NCBI GenBank assembly: GCA_017621205.1
Contig: JAGATQ010000039.1
Span: 154,249 to 218,248 of the forward strand
DNA: 64,000 nt
Reading direction: 5' to 3'
Source of the DNA: Lachnospira sp.
GTDB lineage: Bacteria; Bacillota; Clostridia; Lachnospirales; Lachnospiraceae
Positions 19,258 through 26,935 of the stretch are shown here, piece after piece; the stretch's first letter is position 1, and each line of letters begins with the position of its first letter. The position numbers were made by a program, and so were the translations under genes. The notes under the pieces were generated by a model. The model had not been told where the DNA came from, made no database searches, and was given only the letters and a program-made list of their open reading frames with translations.

Positions 19258-20340
19258 ATGGGTAAGATTATATTGACGGGAGACCGTCCGACAGGAAGAT
19301 TGCATGTAGGCCATTATGTAGGTTCTTTAAGAAGAAGAGTAGAGCTGCAAAATTCCGGAGAATTTGAGAAGATTTTCATTATGATTGCGGATGCACAGGC
19401 ATTGACGGATAATGCGGATAACCCGGAGAAGATACGGCAGAATATTGTGGAGGTAGCACTGGACTATTTATCGGCAGGTCTTGATCCCGACAAATCAACG
19501 CTGTTTATTCAGTCGATGATTCCGGAGCTTACGGAGTTGTCCTTTTATTATATGAATCTGGTAACGGTATCCCGTTTACAGAGGAATCCGACGGTTAAAT
19601 CAGAGATTCAGATGCGTAATTTTGAAGCGAGTATTCCGGTAGGGTTTTTTACCTATCCAATTAGTCAGGCGGCAGATATTACAGCCTTTAAGGCGACGAC
19701 GGTTCCGGTGGGAGAGGATCAGATGCCAATGCTTGAACAGTGTAAGGAGATTGTCCATAAATTTAATTCGGTATATGGTGATACGCTGGTGGAGCCAGAG
19801 ATTTTATTACCAGACAATAAGGCGTGCCTGCGGTTGCCGGGGATTGATGGTAAGGCAAAGATGAGCAAATCCCTGAACAATTGTATTTATCTCGCAGATA
19901 CGCAGAGTGAGGTAAAGAAAAAGGTAATGTCTATGTATACAGACCCGGATCATATTCGTATTGAGGATCCGGGAAAACTTGAGGGGAATTGTGTCTTTAC
20001 CTATTTGGATGCTTTTTGCAAGCAGGAGCATTTTGAGGAGTTTTTGCCGGATTATAAGAGTTTGGATGAATTGAAGGAGCATTATCAAAGGGGCGGTCTA
20101 GGCGATGTCAAGGTAAAGAAGTTCCTCAATAATGTGATGCAGACAGTTCTTGAGCCAATCAGGCAGAGAAGAGCAAAGTGGGAGAAGGATATACCAGCAG
20201 TATACGAGATTTTGAGAAAGGGGAGCGAAGAGGCAGAACAGGTTGCAGCCGCTACACTTCGTGATGTGAGACAGGCGATGAAGATTAATTATTTTGATGA
20301 TAATAATCTGATAAAGGAACAGAGTCAGAAATATCAATAG
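19258..20340 (+). CDS. trpS: Tryptophanyl-tRNA synthetase
   Basis: This class Ic synthetase charges tRNA-Trp. The HIGH-type motif is GRLHVGHYVGSL near the N-terminus, and the KMSKS loop is AKMSKSLNN near residue 202. At 360 residues it is a little longer than typical bacterial TrpRS. The ATG at 19258 is chosen over an adjacent GTG at 19255 because AGGAG lies 7 bp upstream of the ATG. It follows the acyl-CoA ligase gene by 39 bp. Unlike the trp operon, no T-box was seen in front of it. Confidence 0.95.
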   Translation: MGKIILTGDRPTGRLHVGHYVGSLRRRVELQNSGEFEKIFIMIADAQALTDNADNPEKIRQNIVEVALDYLSAGLDPDKSTLFIQSMIPELTELSFYYMNLVTVSRLQRNPTVKSEIQMRNFEASIPVGFFTYPISQAADITAFKATTVPVGEDQMPMLEQCKEIVHKFNSVYGDTLVEPEILLPDNKACLRLPGIDGKAKMSKSLNNCIYLADTQSEVKKKVMSMYTDPDHIRIEDPGKLEGNCVFTYLDAFCKQEHFEEFLPDYKSLDELKEHYQRGGLGDVKVKKFLNNVMQTVLEPIRQRRAKWEKDIPAVYEILRKGSEEAEQVAAATLRDVRQAMKINYFDDNNLIKEQSQKYQ

Positions 20341-20382
20341 AATAAGGAATTGAATAAATGAAAGAAGGGAGGCATTCAGCAT

Positions 20383-21519
20383 TTGAAGGCGAAAAGGAAA
20401 CATCAATTCGTAAAATGTGTATATGTCTTTTTTCTTTCCTTACTCTTTATAGGCTCCATAGGAGGATGGGGGTATCAGTCTGTTTTATTCTGGCAGAATA
20501 ATGAGCCGAAAACGAATGCGAAGGATACTACCGTAGAGGCACTTCATAGCCTTAATGTTTTGGAGCTTTCCCTGATTGGATACCCGGTGCTAAAAAAATC
20601 TTTTCAGCATTATGAAGGTGAGCTTGATAAAGGAACCTATTTGATTCCAGGGTTGAATGCTACGAGAACAATGCGGGCGGGAACGGATGATATTTGTACT
20701 AATATGGTGCCGCAAAGTGTCTGTGTGGTAGAGGATTATCTTTTAATTGGGGCATACTGTCATACGAGGAAGCATTACTCGGTGATTTATGTGTTAGATA
20801 AGTATACCGGAGCATATGTCAAGACCATTGTGCTCCCGGGACGGCATCATGTAGGTGGAATTGCTTACGACAAAATACATCAGCGTATATGGGTGTCCTG
20901 TTACCAAAAGAGAGCACAGGCCAATTCCTTTACCTTATCGCAGCTTAGGGCGTATAATTATCGCTATGCCAGACGTCCCATTGGATTTACGGAGATAGAG
21001 GATTTATATACGATTCCGAGAGATTCTTTTATGGCGTATTATAATGGATATTTGTACATTGGATATTTTCAAGTAAGCAATGATAGTATTTTGCAGAAGT
21101 TTAAGATTGCAGCAGATGGGTCCTTGGAGAGAGTCAATAGCTCAAGATATCAGGAGCATTATGGGGCCGGACTGCCAAGAGAAATTGCGGTTCCGGTAAA
21201 TGTTTCTGCTATTTCCAGTAAAGTGCAGGGAATTGTGTTTACGGAATACAGAATGTATATTACAGAATCGTATGGTATTATGCCTTCGAAGCTTGCCAAG
21301 TTTTCCATTATACAGGATGAGGAGAAGAATCAGAATTATACCAATGAGAATGCAATTAGTATTATTAATATGCCCCAGAAGCTGGAACAGATTGCCGTGG
21401 ATGGAGAGGACATGTATATGATATATGAATCGGCATCCTATTCTTACCGTTATTATTCTTTTCCGAGTATAGACCGGATTATTAAGATGAAGGTTGCAGA
21501 TGTGGATGATTATGAATAA
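20383..21519 (+). CDS. Membrane-anchored extracytoplasmic protein, possible beta-propeller
   Basis: This 378-residue protein starts with one hydrophobic segment (about residues 11-30, FFLSLLFIGSIGGWGYQS) after a basic N-terminus, so it is an anchored or secreted protein. The body has repeated short strand-rich units such as VCVVEDYLLIGAYC, IAYDKIHQRIWVSCY and YNGYLYIGYF, which resemble propeller blades, but no named family is recognised. The TTG start at 20383 is chosen because AAGGGAGG lies 10 bp upstream. Its 3' end runs close to the mntP start region, and the genes from trpS to mntP probably share a transcript. Confidence 0.75.
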   Translation: MKAKRKHQFVKCVYVFFLSLLFIGSIGGWGYQSVLFWQNNEPKTNAKDTTVEALHSLNVLELSLIGYPVLKKSFQHYEGELDKGTYLIPGLNATRTMRAGTDDICTNMVPQSVCVVEDYLLIGAYCHTRKHYSVIYVLDKYTGAYVKTIVLPGRHHVGGIAYDKIHQRIWVSCYQKRAQANSFTLSQLRAYNYRYARRPIGFTEIEDLYTIPRDSFMAYYNGYLYIGYFQVSNDSILQKFKIAADGSLERVNSSRYQEHYGAGLPREIAVPVNVSAISSKVQGIVFTEYRMYITESYGIMPSKLAKFSIIQDEEKNQNYTNENAISIINMPQKLEQIAVDGEDMYMIYESASYSYRYYSFPSIDRIIKMKVADVDDYE

Positions 21520-21552
21520 CAGGTTTCGCAAATACTATTTAATGACATATAA

Positions 21553-21583
21553 GGAGGATACAGGTTTGGAGGATACAGGTTTG
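21553..21583 (+). repeat. Tandem duplication of ribosome binding site and start codon
   Basis: A 16-nt block, GGAGGATACAGGTTTG, occurs twice with a 15-bp period. Each copy contains a ribosome binding site and a TTG 8 bp later, so mntP has two nearly identical in-frame start signals (TTG at 21566 and 21581). Confidence 0.9.
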
Positions 21584-22144
21584 GGATTGATTGAATTATT
21601 TTTGCTGGCGGTGGGACTTTCTATGGATGCCTTTGCAGTTTCCATCTGTAAAGGATTATCTGTTCAAGAATTGAAGATAAAGGATGTATTGCTGGTGGGC
21701 TTATATTTTGGCGGATTTCAGGCATTCATGCCGGTAATTGGGTATTTTGCCGGAAGTAGTTTTGCAGAAATGATTTCTTCCTTTGACCATTGGGTGGTGT
21801 TTGTATTACTGCTGTTCATTGGTGGCAATATGATTAAGGAAGCCTTTGGAGAGAACGAAGAGTTAAATCCATCCTTTGATGTTAAGACGATGCTTTTGCT
21901 GGCGATTGCCACCAGTATCGATGCACTGGCGGTAGGTGTTTCCTTTGCCTTTTTAAAGGTAAATATTTTTCATGCCGCAGCGTTTATTGGTGTTACTACC
22001 TTTATTTGTTCACTGATAGGAATCAAGGTTGGCAACCTTTTTGGTTCTAAATATAAAGCGAAGGCAGAGATTGCTGGGGGAATTATATTGATTTTTATTG
22101 GGTGTAAGGTGCTTTTGGAGCATTTGGGGGTGATTCAGTTTTAA
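21581..22144 (+). CDS. mntP: MntP-family manganese efflux pump
   Basis: This 187-residue, six-helix membrane protein has the two-fold repeat of the family: AVGLSMDAFAVSICKGL near the N-terminus and ATSIDALAVGVSFAFL in the second half, each with the conserved Asp in a membrane helix. The family exports Mn2+. The TTG at 21581 gives the usual length; the duplicated TTG at 21566 would add five residues. No yybP-ykoY manganese riboswitch was seen upstream, although many mntP genes carry one. Confidence 0.9.
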   Translation: MGLIELFLLAVGLSMDAFAVSICKGLSVQELKIKDVLLVGLYFGGFQAFMPVIGYFAGSSFAEMISSFDHWVVFVLLLFIGGNMIKEAFGENEELNPSFDVKTMLLLAIATSIDALAVGVSFAFLKVNIFHAAAFIGVTTFICSLIGIKVGNLFGSKYKAKAEIAGGIILIFIGCKVLLEHLGVIQF

Positions 22145-22173
22145 GTGTTAAATAATAAATAGATTAGGGATGA

Positions 22174-22406
22174 CATATTACAGAAATGCACCATAGATTT
22201 ATTCCGTTGTCCGAAAATAAGAATTTCTATGATATTTCCATGAAGGGAATTGTATCTTACGCAACCGACACAAATTCGCCATCCATGGCTCAATTGTGTC
22301 TTTTCGAGGCATTCGGCCTCGAAATTGCTGTATGATAGAACGGAAATATCAAGAAATTCTAATTTTCTTCCAAAGTCATAAATCTATCGTGCATTTCTGT
22401 AATATG
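22174..22406 (+). repeat. Structured inverted-repeat element, copy 3 (complete)
   Basis: This is the third copy of the family, lying between two convergent genes. The outer arms CATATTACAGAAATGCA and TGCATTTCTGTAATATG pair exactly. The inner hairpins are GACACAA/TTGTGTC (22267-22273, 22294-22300) and TTTCGAGGC/GCCTCGAAA (22302-22310, 22316-22324). The 20-nt loop of the first hairpin is identical to copy 2, while both stems differ by paired, compensating changes. Long blocks such as AATATCAAGAA and CCAAAGTCA are shared with copies 1 and 2. Confidence 0.88.
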
Positions 22407-22443
22407 CCGACGCTAATTTATTCCTTTATTTCTCAATTATCTA

Positions 22444-23415
22444 TTAAAATGTTATATCAGTATATATTTCATATTGGGAGAAAATGCTATTAACTGCCGC
22501 TTCGTATTCCATATAATGATTCGACTTCTTAATCTTTTTAAGCTCTTTATTGGCATCGGGAAACAAAGCCCCAATATAAAACCAGAGCTCCTTCATCTTA
22601 AAAAGAACATCCCGCTCCCCATTCATTTCCCCTTGATACCCTTTGTAAAGCAGATTGTGATACTCTTTGAGCATGGACAGGGTAAGCCCCTGCTTGTTTT
22701 GGATATCCATGAGCAAAGCGGGATTGGCAAGAATGCCACGTCCTAACATGACTGCGGGGGTGTCGGGAAATTCCTTGATAAACTTCTGGTAGTCGTTTTT
22801 GGAGAACAGATTACCGTTATAGCAAATCGGATGTTCGCTGTTAACAAGGGCATAGGCAAAGGCACAAAGGTCTGGCCTGTTGTTGTAAAAATCCTCCTGT
22901 ACCCGTGGGTGTAATATAATTTCGGAAAGTGGATGGGCGTTGAATACCTTTAATATATCCGGGAATTCATCAGAGAAGGAGATGCCAAGCCGGGATTTAA
23001 CCGAAAGGCGGATATCCCGAAGTGCTGGTTCTCCTTCCATGTGCTTGAAAACCTCGTTGAAAAACCGGTCGAGCAACCGTGGTTCATCTAAAAATCCTGC
23101 TCCCTTCCCCTTAGTAACAACAGTGGGGGAGGGGCAGCCGAGGTTTAAATTGATTTCCTGATAACCAAGCCCGTGAAGAATGCGGACTACCTCTAAAAAA
23201 GGTTCTGATCTGTTCGCCATAAGCTGTGGTACAGTGTACATGCCCAGATTATTTTCCGGGGCAACATCTTTTTTCTCACGGGTACGCATTCCGCGCTTCT
23301 GGCTGGGAGAAATAAAAGGTGTAAAGTATTTGTCCATGGCGGGAAAAAGAGCGTGATAAGCATTTCGGTAGACATAGCCTGTTAATCCCTCCATGGGAGC
23401 TAGGTAAAATTTCAT
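22444..23415 (-). CDS. tRNA-dihydrouridine synthase family protein
   Basis: This FMN-dependent TIM-barrel enzyme of 323 residues reduces uridines in tRNA. The Dus hallmarks are the N-terminal YLAPMEGLTGYVYRN, NLNLGCPSPTVVTKGKGAGFL with the active-site Cys in GCPSP, SVKSRLGI, LHPR and VMLGRGILANPALL. It lies 12 bp after the epimerase-like gene on the same strand behind AAAGGAG, so it is probably the second gene of that pair. Which tRNA position it modifies cannot be told here. Confidence 0.92.
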   Translation of the reverse strand: MKFYLAPMEGLTGYVYRNAYHALFPAMDKYFTPFISPSQKRGMRTREKKDVAPENNLGMYTVPQLMANRSEPFLEVVRILHGLGYQEINLNLGCPSPTVVTKGKGAGFLDEPRLLDRFFNEVFKHMEGEPALRDIRLSVKSRLGISFSDEFPDILKVFNAHPLSEIILHPRVQEDFYNNRPDLCAFAYALVNSEHPICYNGNLFSKNDYQKFIKEFPDTPAVMLGRGILANPALLMDIQNKQGLTLSMLKEYHNLLYKGYQGEMNGERDVLFKMKELWFYIGALFPDANKELKKIKKSNHYMEYEAAVNSIFSQYEIYTDITF

Positions 23416-23427
23416 GATAGACTCCTT

Positions 23428-24324
23428 TTATAAGTGGCTGTCAATGTATTCTAGAAATGGTTTTTTGTTGACTTGGTCTGAATGATTGATATACCAAGCA
23501 AGTGATTCCTTTAATCCTGTGTATAATGTTGTCACATTTTCCAACAGTTCATATTGTTTTGTGACATCGAGGTAATATTCATAGTTATAAAAGCTAAAAT
23601 AATTTCTTTGTTCCGTATCATCAGAAACATTTACAAATTCGGCCTGTTTGCCCACAACATCATAGCAGAGTGTAACCCAATCACGAATGGATATGGTTTC
23701 TTTATTACCGACATTAAAAATATGTTCGGTTGGTTTATTTTCCAGAAGAATATCAATTAATTTGCATAAATCATGTATGTGGAAAAATTGTAGTTTCATT
23801 TGTCCATCTTTGGGTAGATAGAATGGTCTGTCTGCTAACGCACAGTCAAAAACAAATGCTTCCCGATAAACATTATTCATCGGTCCATATAAATACGGAG
23901 GCCTAAGAATATAGGCACTTAAATTCCTTTTTAATAAAGCTTCCTCCGCTTCTATTTTGTCAGTTCCATATTTGCCCCAATATTTGTTAACAGCCAACAA
24001 GGAATCTTCTTTAAAAGGTTGTACACCATATTCAGGATAGACGGCACTTGAGCTAATGAAAATATATTCCTCATAGCTGTCTAAGGCATCCAGCAATAAT
24101 TCGACATCCTTCGACGTATATGCGGTATCAATGACAGCATCAAAATGAAGTGAGCGAAGTGCGGCTCCTATATGATGTCGGTCTGCCTGGATAAGATGTA
24201 CTCCCTTGGATTGTTCCCTCGTATTTCGGTTGAGTACATATACTTCATATCCCTTTGCGACATAATACTCTGCAATGTATCTGCTCACAAACACTGTCCC
24301 ACCGGTTATAAGTACTTTTTTCAT
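23428..24324 (-). CDS. NAD-dependent epimerase/dehydratase (extended SDR-like)
   Basis: This 298-residue protein begins KKVLITGGTVFVSRYIAEYYV, a Rossmann beta-alpha start. The second and third glycines of the usual GGTGFIG motif are replaced by Val and Ser. Downstream it has FISSSAVYPEYG, the Ser of an SDR triad, and LRPPYLYGPMNNVYRE. The YxxxK of the triad is best matched by NKYWGKYGTDKIEAE. The ATG at 24324 is chosen because AAAGGAGAG lies upstream; an in-frame start at 24360 would add 12 residues. The substrate is probably a nucleotide sugar, but this is not shown by the sequence. Confidence 0.85.
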   Translation of the reverse strand: MKKVLITGGTVFVSRYIAEYYVAKGYEVYVLNRNTREQSKGVHLIQADRHHIGAALRSLHFDAVIDTAYTSKDVELLLDALDSYEEYIFISSSAVYPEYGVQPFKEDSLLAVNKYWGKYGTDKIEAEEALLKRNLSAYILRPPYLYGPMNNVYREAFVFDCALADRPFYLPKDGQMKLQFFHIHDLCKLIDILLENKPTEHIFNVGNKETISIRDWVTLCYDVVGKQAEFVNVSDDTEQRNYFSFYNYEYYLDVTKQYELLENVTTLYTGLKESLAWYINHSDQVNKKPFLEYIDSHL

Positions 24325-24426
24325 GATAGCTCTCCTTTTGGTTGTATTTTTGTTTCGCAATTATCTAGTATGAATAGTTTAAATGATATCTCTTATATTG
24401 GCAAGTTTTATGTTATGGATTGGTTC

Positions 24427-24455
24427 TTGTCGAATATGTCGAATTTTGTTATACT
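24427..24455 (+). promoter_or_regulatory. Sigma-A promoter of the Nudix gene
   Basis: TTGTCG (24427-24432) and TATACT (24450-24455) are exactly 17 bp apart, 36 bp upstream of the start codon. Confidence 0.7.
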
Positions 24456-24491
24456 GTTTACAATAAAAAAGACAGAGGAGTATAACATACC

Positions 24492-24983
24492 ATGGAGCTT
24501 ACGACGCTTTGTTACTTAGAAGAGGATGGAAAGTATTTGATGATGCACCGGATTAAGAAGAAAGAGGACATTAATCAGGGTAAATGGATTGGTGTGGGTG
24601 GACATTTTGAGTTTCAGGAGAGTCCGGAAGAGTGTATCTGCCGGGAAGTGTTAGAGGAGACGGGTCTTCACCTGCTGGATTATCAATATCGTGGTCTTGT
24701 TACCTTTGTTTACAATGACCATGATGCGGAATATATGAGCCTGTTTACGGCAACGAAGTGGAGGGGGAGCCTGACAGACTGTGAGGAAGGCGTGCTGGAA
24801 TGGATTCCAAAGGATGAGATAGAAAAGTTAAATCTTTGGGCGGGAGATAGAATTTTTTTGAAGCTGCTAGCCCATAGGAATTCTTTTTTTTCTTTAAAGC
24901 TGGTTTATCAGGATGATGATTTGACGGGAGCATGGCTTGATGGTGAAAAGCTGGTTATGCGGGATGGCATGTACGAAGTTTGA
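24492..24983 (+). CDS. Nudix hydrolase (8-oxo-dGTP diphosphatase-like)
   Basis: This 163-residue protein carries a full Nudix box from GGHFEFQESPEE to CREVLEETGL (about residues 36-59), the metal-binding motif GX5EX7REUXEEXGU. The opening TTLCYLEEDGKYLMMHR is typical of MutT/8-oxo-dGTP diphosphatase relatives in Firmicutes, which clean oxidised nucleotides. Substrate is inferred from family resemblance only. The ribosome binding site AGAGGAG lies upstream. The LTA-synthase-like gene follows after 64 bp. Confidence 0.9.
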   Translation: MELTTLCYLEEDGKYLMMHRIKKKEDINQGKWIGVGGHFEFQESPEECICREVLEETGLHLLDYQYRGLVTFVYNDHDAEYMSLFTATKWRGSLTDCEEGVLEWIPKDEIEKLNLWAGDRIFLKLLAHRNSFFSLKLVYQDDDLTGAWLDGEKLVMRDGMYEV

Positions 24984-25047
24984 GGTTATGAAATAAAACA
25001 AAGCATAATATTATGTTAATAAACAGATAGAAAAGAGAAGAAAACAG

Positions 25048-26916
25048 ATGAGAAAACTTTGGAATGATTGGCGTCTAAAGCGGGCGGTGCTTGTACTTTT
25101 AGGGGCTTTTATTATGGTAGTGTTTATGCAGTATACAGCCCATGGACAATTTAGTGCAGTGGTAAAGTGGCTTGCTCACGCACCGATGTATGTTGTGTTG
25201 ACAACGGTGGGCGTGGGTGGTATTTATTACATATTTGCCAGTGGATTCAATTATTTTATTGCGACGATAATTATGGCGCTGATTTCGTGGGTATGGGGAA
25301 GCATTAATTATTTAAAATATACGATGCGTTCTGAGTATGTAACTGCGGATGATGTGATTTCTTTCTTTAGGGGGGAGCTGACTTTTACAAAGGAAGATGT
25401 GACACTTTCCCGCCACTTATTTTACTATGGTCTGGTAATTGTGGTATTGCTGTTGTTTTCTTATGTTATGCAGTATTTTTTTGCAAAAAAGCGGGGGTTC
25501 AAGGCGAAACTAAAGGCACGTATGTTACATATTGTTTTAGGAATACTGGCAATTGGATTGGTAGGAGGGATTACATATTTTTCTGAAAATCTGGATGATT
25601 ATATGGGAGACGCTGAGAAGCTGGAGGTCAAATATGGCTTGTTGTTATCATTTATTCCCAATAACACGCTGCCACATCTGGTTTCTACTGCAGACTACAC
25701 TCCTTTGTTTGATGGAGAGTATGTGAGAACGGGTTATGAGTCCGTAAAGGACATTGATGGTACGGCATCGAATACGTTAACTCCTGCAAATGCACAAAAG
25801 AAACCGAATATTATTGTGATTATGAGTGAATCTCTTTATGATACTGACCATTTTGACAATGTAAAGGTGGATAAGAATCCGATGGCGGTGATGCATGAGA
25901 TTCAGCAGGAATATGGAGGAGGGTCGCTGGCTGTAGATATTTTTGGCGGAGGGACGGCGAATACGGAGTATGAGTTTTTGACAGGGCTTGGACATAAATA
26001 TTTTGCCAGTAACCTGATGTACAACAATTGTATTAAGGATGGACATCCTTCCATGGTATCCTATATGAAGCAGATGGGCTATTACACGGTGGCGATTCAT
26101 CCCTATAATGCTGCCTTCTTTCATCGGCAGGAGGTGTATGATGCCTTTGGCTTTGATGAGACCTATTTCCGGGAGAACATGACCTATACGGATGATTTAT
26201 TTGATGTTAACATCTCGGATTATAGCCTGACAAAGGAGATTATTGAAAAATATGAACAGAATAAGGATAGGGGAGAGAAGCCGTGGTTTAGCTTTAATGT
26301 GTCAGTGGGGGCACATAAGCCCTGTTTGGATTATGATAAGGGAGAACCCTATGAATATACCAAAAAGGTGACCGCCCTGCCCAAGAATGGTAATTTTAAT
26401 TACCATGCCTCTATGGATATCAGACGGTATTATTCCGCTGTGTATGATGCCAATGAGGCATTTGGACAGCTTGTGGAGTATTTTGATAAGGTGGAGGAGC
26501 CCACAGTAATCCTATTGTTTGGCGACCATGCCCCTCCTTTGACAGATTTGGCATATGATGAGATAACAACGAAGGATTTGTCTGAGGAGGAATTATATCA
26601 GACGCCAGTAGTCTGCTGGAATAATTTTGGTTTGGAGAAGTTTCAGGTGGATAATATGAATCCCAATTATTTGTCGGCTGTATTTTTGTCCTATCTGGAT
26701 TTTCCACTGCCAAAGGCATGTGTCTATAACCAGAATTTATTGAAATACTGGTATCATACCAATACGAAAAAATGTGTCAGGGATACAAAAGGACAGATAA
26801 TTAAGGAATTTGATGAGGAGGAGCTTTATACAGAAAAGGCAAGTCTGATGATGTATCAGAATGCGTTGGAGCAAAAAGATGACGTAAAGGATATATGGGA
26901 TGTTCCTGAAAAATGA
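25048..26916 (+). CDS. LTA synthase-like membrane sulfatase-fold phosphoglycerol transferase
   Basis: This 622-residue protein has about five N-terminal membrane helices (to about residue 185) and an extracellular sulfatase-fold domain. The domain shows IIVIMSESLYDTDHF, the likely nucleophile Thr in GGGTANTEYEFLTG, and the metal-binding GDHAPPL. Relatives (LtaS/YfnI) polymerise glycerol phosphate from phosphatidylglycerol onto lipoteichoic acid; related enzymes decorate other envelope polymers. The C-terminal tail after residue 560 is charged. Its stop codon lies within a hairpin shared with the convergent ABC-F gene. Confidence 0.9.
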   Translation: MRKLWNDWRLKRAVLVLLGAFIMVVFMQYTAHGQFSAVVKWLAHAPMYVVLTTVGVGGIYYIFASGFNYFIATIIMALISWVWGSINYLKYTMRSEYVTADDVISFFRGELTFTKEDVTLSRHLFYYGLVIVVLLLFSYVMQYFFAKKRGFKAKLKARMLHIVLGILAIGLVGGITYFSENLDDYMGDAEKLEVKYGLLLSFIPNNTLPHLVSTADYTPLFDGEYVRTGYESVKDIDGTASNTLTPANAQKKPNIIVIMSESLYDTDHFDNVKVDKNPMAVMHEIQQEYGGGSLAVDIFGGGTANTEYEFLTGLGHKYFASNLMYNNCIKDGHPSMVSYMKQMGYYTVAIHPYNAAFFHRQEVYDAFGFDETYFRENMTYTDDLFDVNISDYSLTKEIIEKYEQNKDRGEKPWFSFNVSVGAHKPCLDYDKGEPYEYTKKVTALPKNGNFNYHASMDIRRYYSAVYDANEAFGQLVEYFDKVEEPTVILLFGDHAPPLTDLAYDEITTKDLSEEELYQTPVVCWNNFGLEKFQVDNMNPNYLSAVFLSYLDFPLPKACVYNQNLLKYWYHTNTKKCVRDTKGQIIKEFDEEELYTEKASLMMYQNALEQKDDVKDIWDVPEK

Positions 26917-26935
26917 GCTGGCATTATGCCAGCTC
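26915..26935 (-). terminator. Terminator hairpin embedded in two convergent stop codons
   Basis: GAGCTGGC and GCCAGCTC pair around a 5-nt loop. The hairpin contains most of the plus-strand TGA (26914-26916) and all of the minus-strand TAA (26926-26924). A T5 run follows only on the minus strand, so it mainly ends the ABC-F transcript. Confidence 0.75.
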
